NCBI GenBank assembly: GCA_001510385.1 | Contig: LFFE01000012.1 | Coordinates: 1 to 64,000, forward strand | Length of the DNA stretch: 64,000 nt | Direction of reading: 5' to 3' | Source: Actinobacteria bacterium casp-actino5 | GTDB taxonomy: Bacteria; Actinomycetota; Acidimicrobiia; Acidimicrobiales; Ilumatobacteraceae | In this document: positions 62,221 to 64,000 of the stretch, in pieces | Position numbering within the stretch: position 1 is the first letter of the stretch | Layout: each line of letters begins with the position of its first letter | The notes under the pieces: model-generated | Databases searched by the model: none | Seen by the model: only the letters and a program-made list of their open reading frames with translations | Told to the model about the DNA's origin: nothing | Translations under genes and position numbers: made by a program

Positions 62221-63543
62221 CTACTTGAGGAAGCCTTCGTAATTGCGCAACATCAACTGTGAATCAATTTGACGCATCAGCTCGAGTGCGACACCAACCG
62301 AGATGAGAATGCTTGTGCCGGCGAAGCCGAACGTGCTGACACCAGCAGCCCACAGCAAGATGTACGGAAGAATGGCGATACATGCAATGAATACTGCGCC
62401 TGGAAGGGTGATGCGGTTCACCGCCTTCGCAAGGTATTCCTCGGTCTGTGGACCGGGCCGAATTCCAGGAATGAAGCCGCCCTGTCGCCGAATTTGGTCT
62501 GCCTGACGAACTGGGTCGAATGCAATCGAATTGTAGAAGTACGCAAAGGCAACGATGAGCACCGCGAAAAGCGTGATGTAGACCGCATTTTGGCTGTTCA
62601 AGATGTATTGGTCGACATAGCCCTGAATACGCCCACGCCAACTATCAGCTGACGCGTTACCTAAGAAGCTCACGAGAATTGCTGGAAGGAGCAGCAATGA
62701 CGAGGCGAAAATGATCGGAATCACGCCTGACTGGTTGACCTTCAACGGGATGTAGGTGTTTTGACCACCCATCATCCGCCGGCCGACAACTCGCTTTGCG
62801 AACTGCACGGGAATGCGACGCTGGCCAAGTTCTACGTACACCACTGCAGCGATGATCGCCACCGAGAGCAACACCATCATGACGAACCAGAACACTTTGT
62901 TCTGCAACAAAATTGAGTAGAAGCCCGACGGGATACCAGCGACGACGGATGCGAAAATGACCATCGACATGCCGTTTCCAATTCCGCGCTGGCTGATGAG
63001 TTCACCAAACCACATCAGCACCGCAGTACCAACAACAAGCGTTGGAATGATGAGGTATCCACGCGGCCAAATGCCATCTGGGAGAAGTGGCACCGAAGGA
63101 GCCTGCACCGCAGAGTAGAACGCCCCGCCTCCGCCATTTCCGAATAAAAAGACGAGCACGGTTGCTTGAAGCAGTGCAAGTGTCACCGTTACATAACGGG
63201 TGTACTGAGTGATCTTGCGTTGACCGACTGCACCTTGCTGCTGAAGCTCTTCCAACTTCGGAATCACCACACCAAGGATCTGCATGATGATGCTTGCCGT
63301 GATGTACGGCATAATTCCCAAAGCGAAAACAGAGAAACTCTCGAAAGCGCCGCCCGAGAACAAGTTGAACAGACCGAGAGCGCCGTCCTGAGCACCAGCG
63401 CGAAGCTGCTCAATCGCAAGCGGGTCGACACCCGGCACACGAATGGCTGCTCCGACCCGATACAGACCAACGATCATCAGCGTAAACAGGATCTTGTTAC
63501 GAAGATCCTCGATCTTCAGGATGTTCTTGATGTTGGCGATCAT
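62221..63543 (-). CDS. secY: Protein translocase subunit SecY
   Basis: 440 residues, ten TM helices. N-terminal IEDLRNKILFTLMIVGLYRVGAAIRVPGVD, plug region, QRGIGNGMSMVIF, VELGQRRIPVQFAKR and the cytosolic loop GGFIPGIRPGPQTEEYL are all canonical. The channel of the Sec translocon. Confidence 0.97.
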   Translation of the reverse strand: MIANIKNILKIEDLRNKILFTLMIVGLYRVGAAIRVPGVDPLAIEQLRAGAQDGALGLFNLFSGGAFESFSVFALGIMPYITASIIMQILGVVIPKLEELQQQGAVGQRKITQYTRYVTVTLALLQATVLVFLFGNGGGGAFYSAVQAPSVPLLPDGIWPRGYLIIPTLVVGTAVLMWFGELISQRGIGNGMSMVIFASVVAGIPSGFYSILLQNKVFWFVMMVLLSVAIIAAVVYVELGQRRIPVQFAKRVVGRRMMGGQNTYIPLKVNQSGVIPIIFASSLLLLPAILVSFLGNASADSWRGRIQGYVDQYILNSQNAVYITLFAVLIVAFAYFYNSIAFDPVRQADQIRRQGGFIPGIRPGPQTEEYLAKAVNRITLPGAVFIACIAILPYILLWAAGVSTFGFAGTSILISVGVALELMRQIDSQLMLRNYEGFLK

Positions 63544-63571
63544 GGTTGAATCGCTGCCTCCAGATCAGATA

Positions 63572-64000
63572 TCAGCGGTTTGCGAACTGGTTGCCCTTAA
63601 CCGCAGGACGACCGGCCTTGCCCTCAACCTCATGTGGGAGAGGAACGATGGTGACGTCTCCGCCAGCGGCTTCAACCGCTGAGCGAGCAGCAGCGGAAAT
63701 CGCGTGAACGGAAAGAGATACCTTGATGGAAAGATCGCCGTAGCCGAGAATCTTCACGAAGGCTCCCTTACGGACGAGTCCGGCCGCAACAAGAGCGTCA
63801 ATGTCAACTGTGCTCGCACCCAACTTTTCAAGCTGGTGGAGGTTGACCGGGCTGTACTCGACACGGAATGGGTTATTGAAGCCCTTCAGTTTCGGTACAC
63901 GCTGCTTGAGTGGCATCTGGCCACCCTCGAAACCACGACGCACGGTGTTACGTGCACGCTGTCCCTTCGTTCCACGACCTGCAGTCTTGCCACCCTTGCC
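63572..64000 (-). CDS. rplO: Ribosomal protein L15, 3' part (5' end beyond window)
   Basis: 143 codons read through to the window edge: GKGGKTAGRGTKGQRARN, then TVRRGFEGGQMPLKQRVPKL and a C-terminal domain ending GRPAVKGNQFANR. This is L15 missing only its first residues. secY follows 28 bp later. Confidence 0.96.
   Translation of the reverse strand, partial: GKGGKTAGRGTKGQRARNTVRRGFEGGQMPLKQRVPKLKGFNNPFRVEYSPVNLHQLEKLGASTVDIDALVAAGLVRKGAFVKILGYGDLSIKVSLSVHAISAAARSAVEAAGGDVTIVPLPHEVEGKAGRPAVKGNQFANR

Overview
The window reads as a gene-dense chromosomal segment of an actinobacterium of moderate GC content. The best guess is class Acidimicrobiia; this is inferred from the mycofactocin genes, the NDMA-type alcohol dehydrogenase, the gene order and many likely leaderless genes, and no taxonomic marker was compared. 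Most intergenic gaps are under 120 bp, several convergent genes overlap at their 3' ends, and no stretch over 300 bp lacks a gene. No tRNA, rRNA, CRISPR array, insertion sequence or prophage was seen.

Layout. 0-4 kb: the 5' end of sucC behind a stand-alone B12-binding protein, a small membrane-anchored protein, a flavodoxin and a PcrA/UvrD helicase. 4.2-7.2 kb: an exported duplicated-repeat protein downstream of an OmpR-type two-component system. 7.2-16.7 kb: a CLC anion transporter (fluoride-type signatures), a ferredoxin-P450 pair under a palindrome, DedA, nitroreductase, mftD, an SDR, a thioesterase, an MFS carrier and rmuC. 16.6-22.5 kb: a lipid/aromatic acyl-CoA catabolic set (EthD, acyl-CoA ligase, two acyl-CoA dehydrogenases, an HpaB/AbfD-family enzyme). 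22.5-29.9 kb: an OafA-type acyltransferase and SGNH domain in different frames, divergent cysS and valS, and an LCP ligase.

29.8-35 kb holds the most interesting block. An NDMA-dependent nicotinoprotein alcohol dehydrogenase heads an operon with a MoxR AAA+ ATPase and a VWA protein. It is divergent from mftA-mftB-mftC, and mftC is translationally coupled to plsY. With mftD about 20 kb away this gives the core of mycofactocin synthesis (precursor, chaperone, radical SAM enzyme, flavin oxidase), a dehydrogenase of the class known to depend on mycofactocin, and a candidate metallo-chaperone pair. mftE, mftF and mftR are not in the window.

35-46 kb: a copper-export operon (copZ-copA) ending in a kinase-fold protein, an APH-like kinase, an NlpC/P60 endopeptidase, guaA, a NUDIX gene with a short upstream gene, and groES-groEL under two CIRCE elements. 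45.7-64 kb: one long minus-strand housekeeping run, rplO-secY-adk-infA-rpmJ-rpsM-rpsK-rpsD-rpoA-rplQ-truA-rplM-rpsI-glmM-glmS-acpS-alr-tsaE-tsaB-rimI-tsaD-dusB-maf. Oddities there are a CTG start on infA, no map gene between adk and infA, an intrinsic terminator inside the first codons of truA, and a 1110-residue GlmS with large insertions and a long C-terminal extension.
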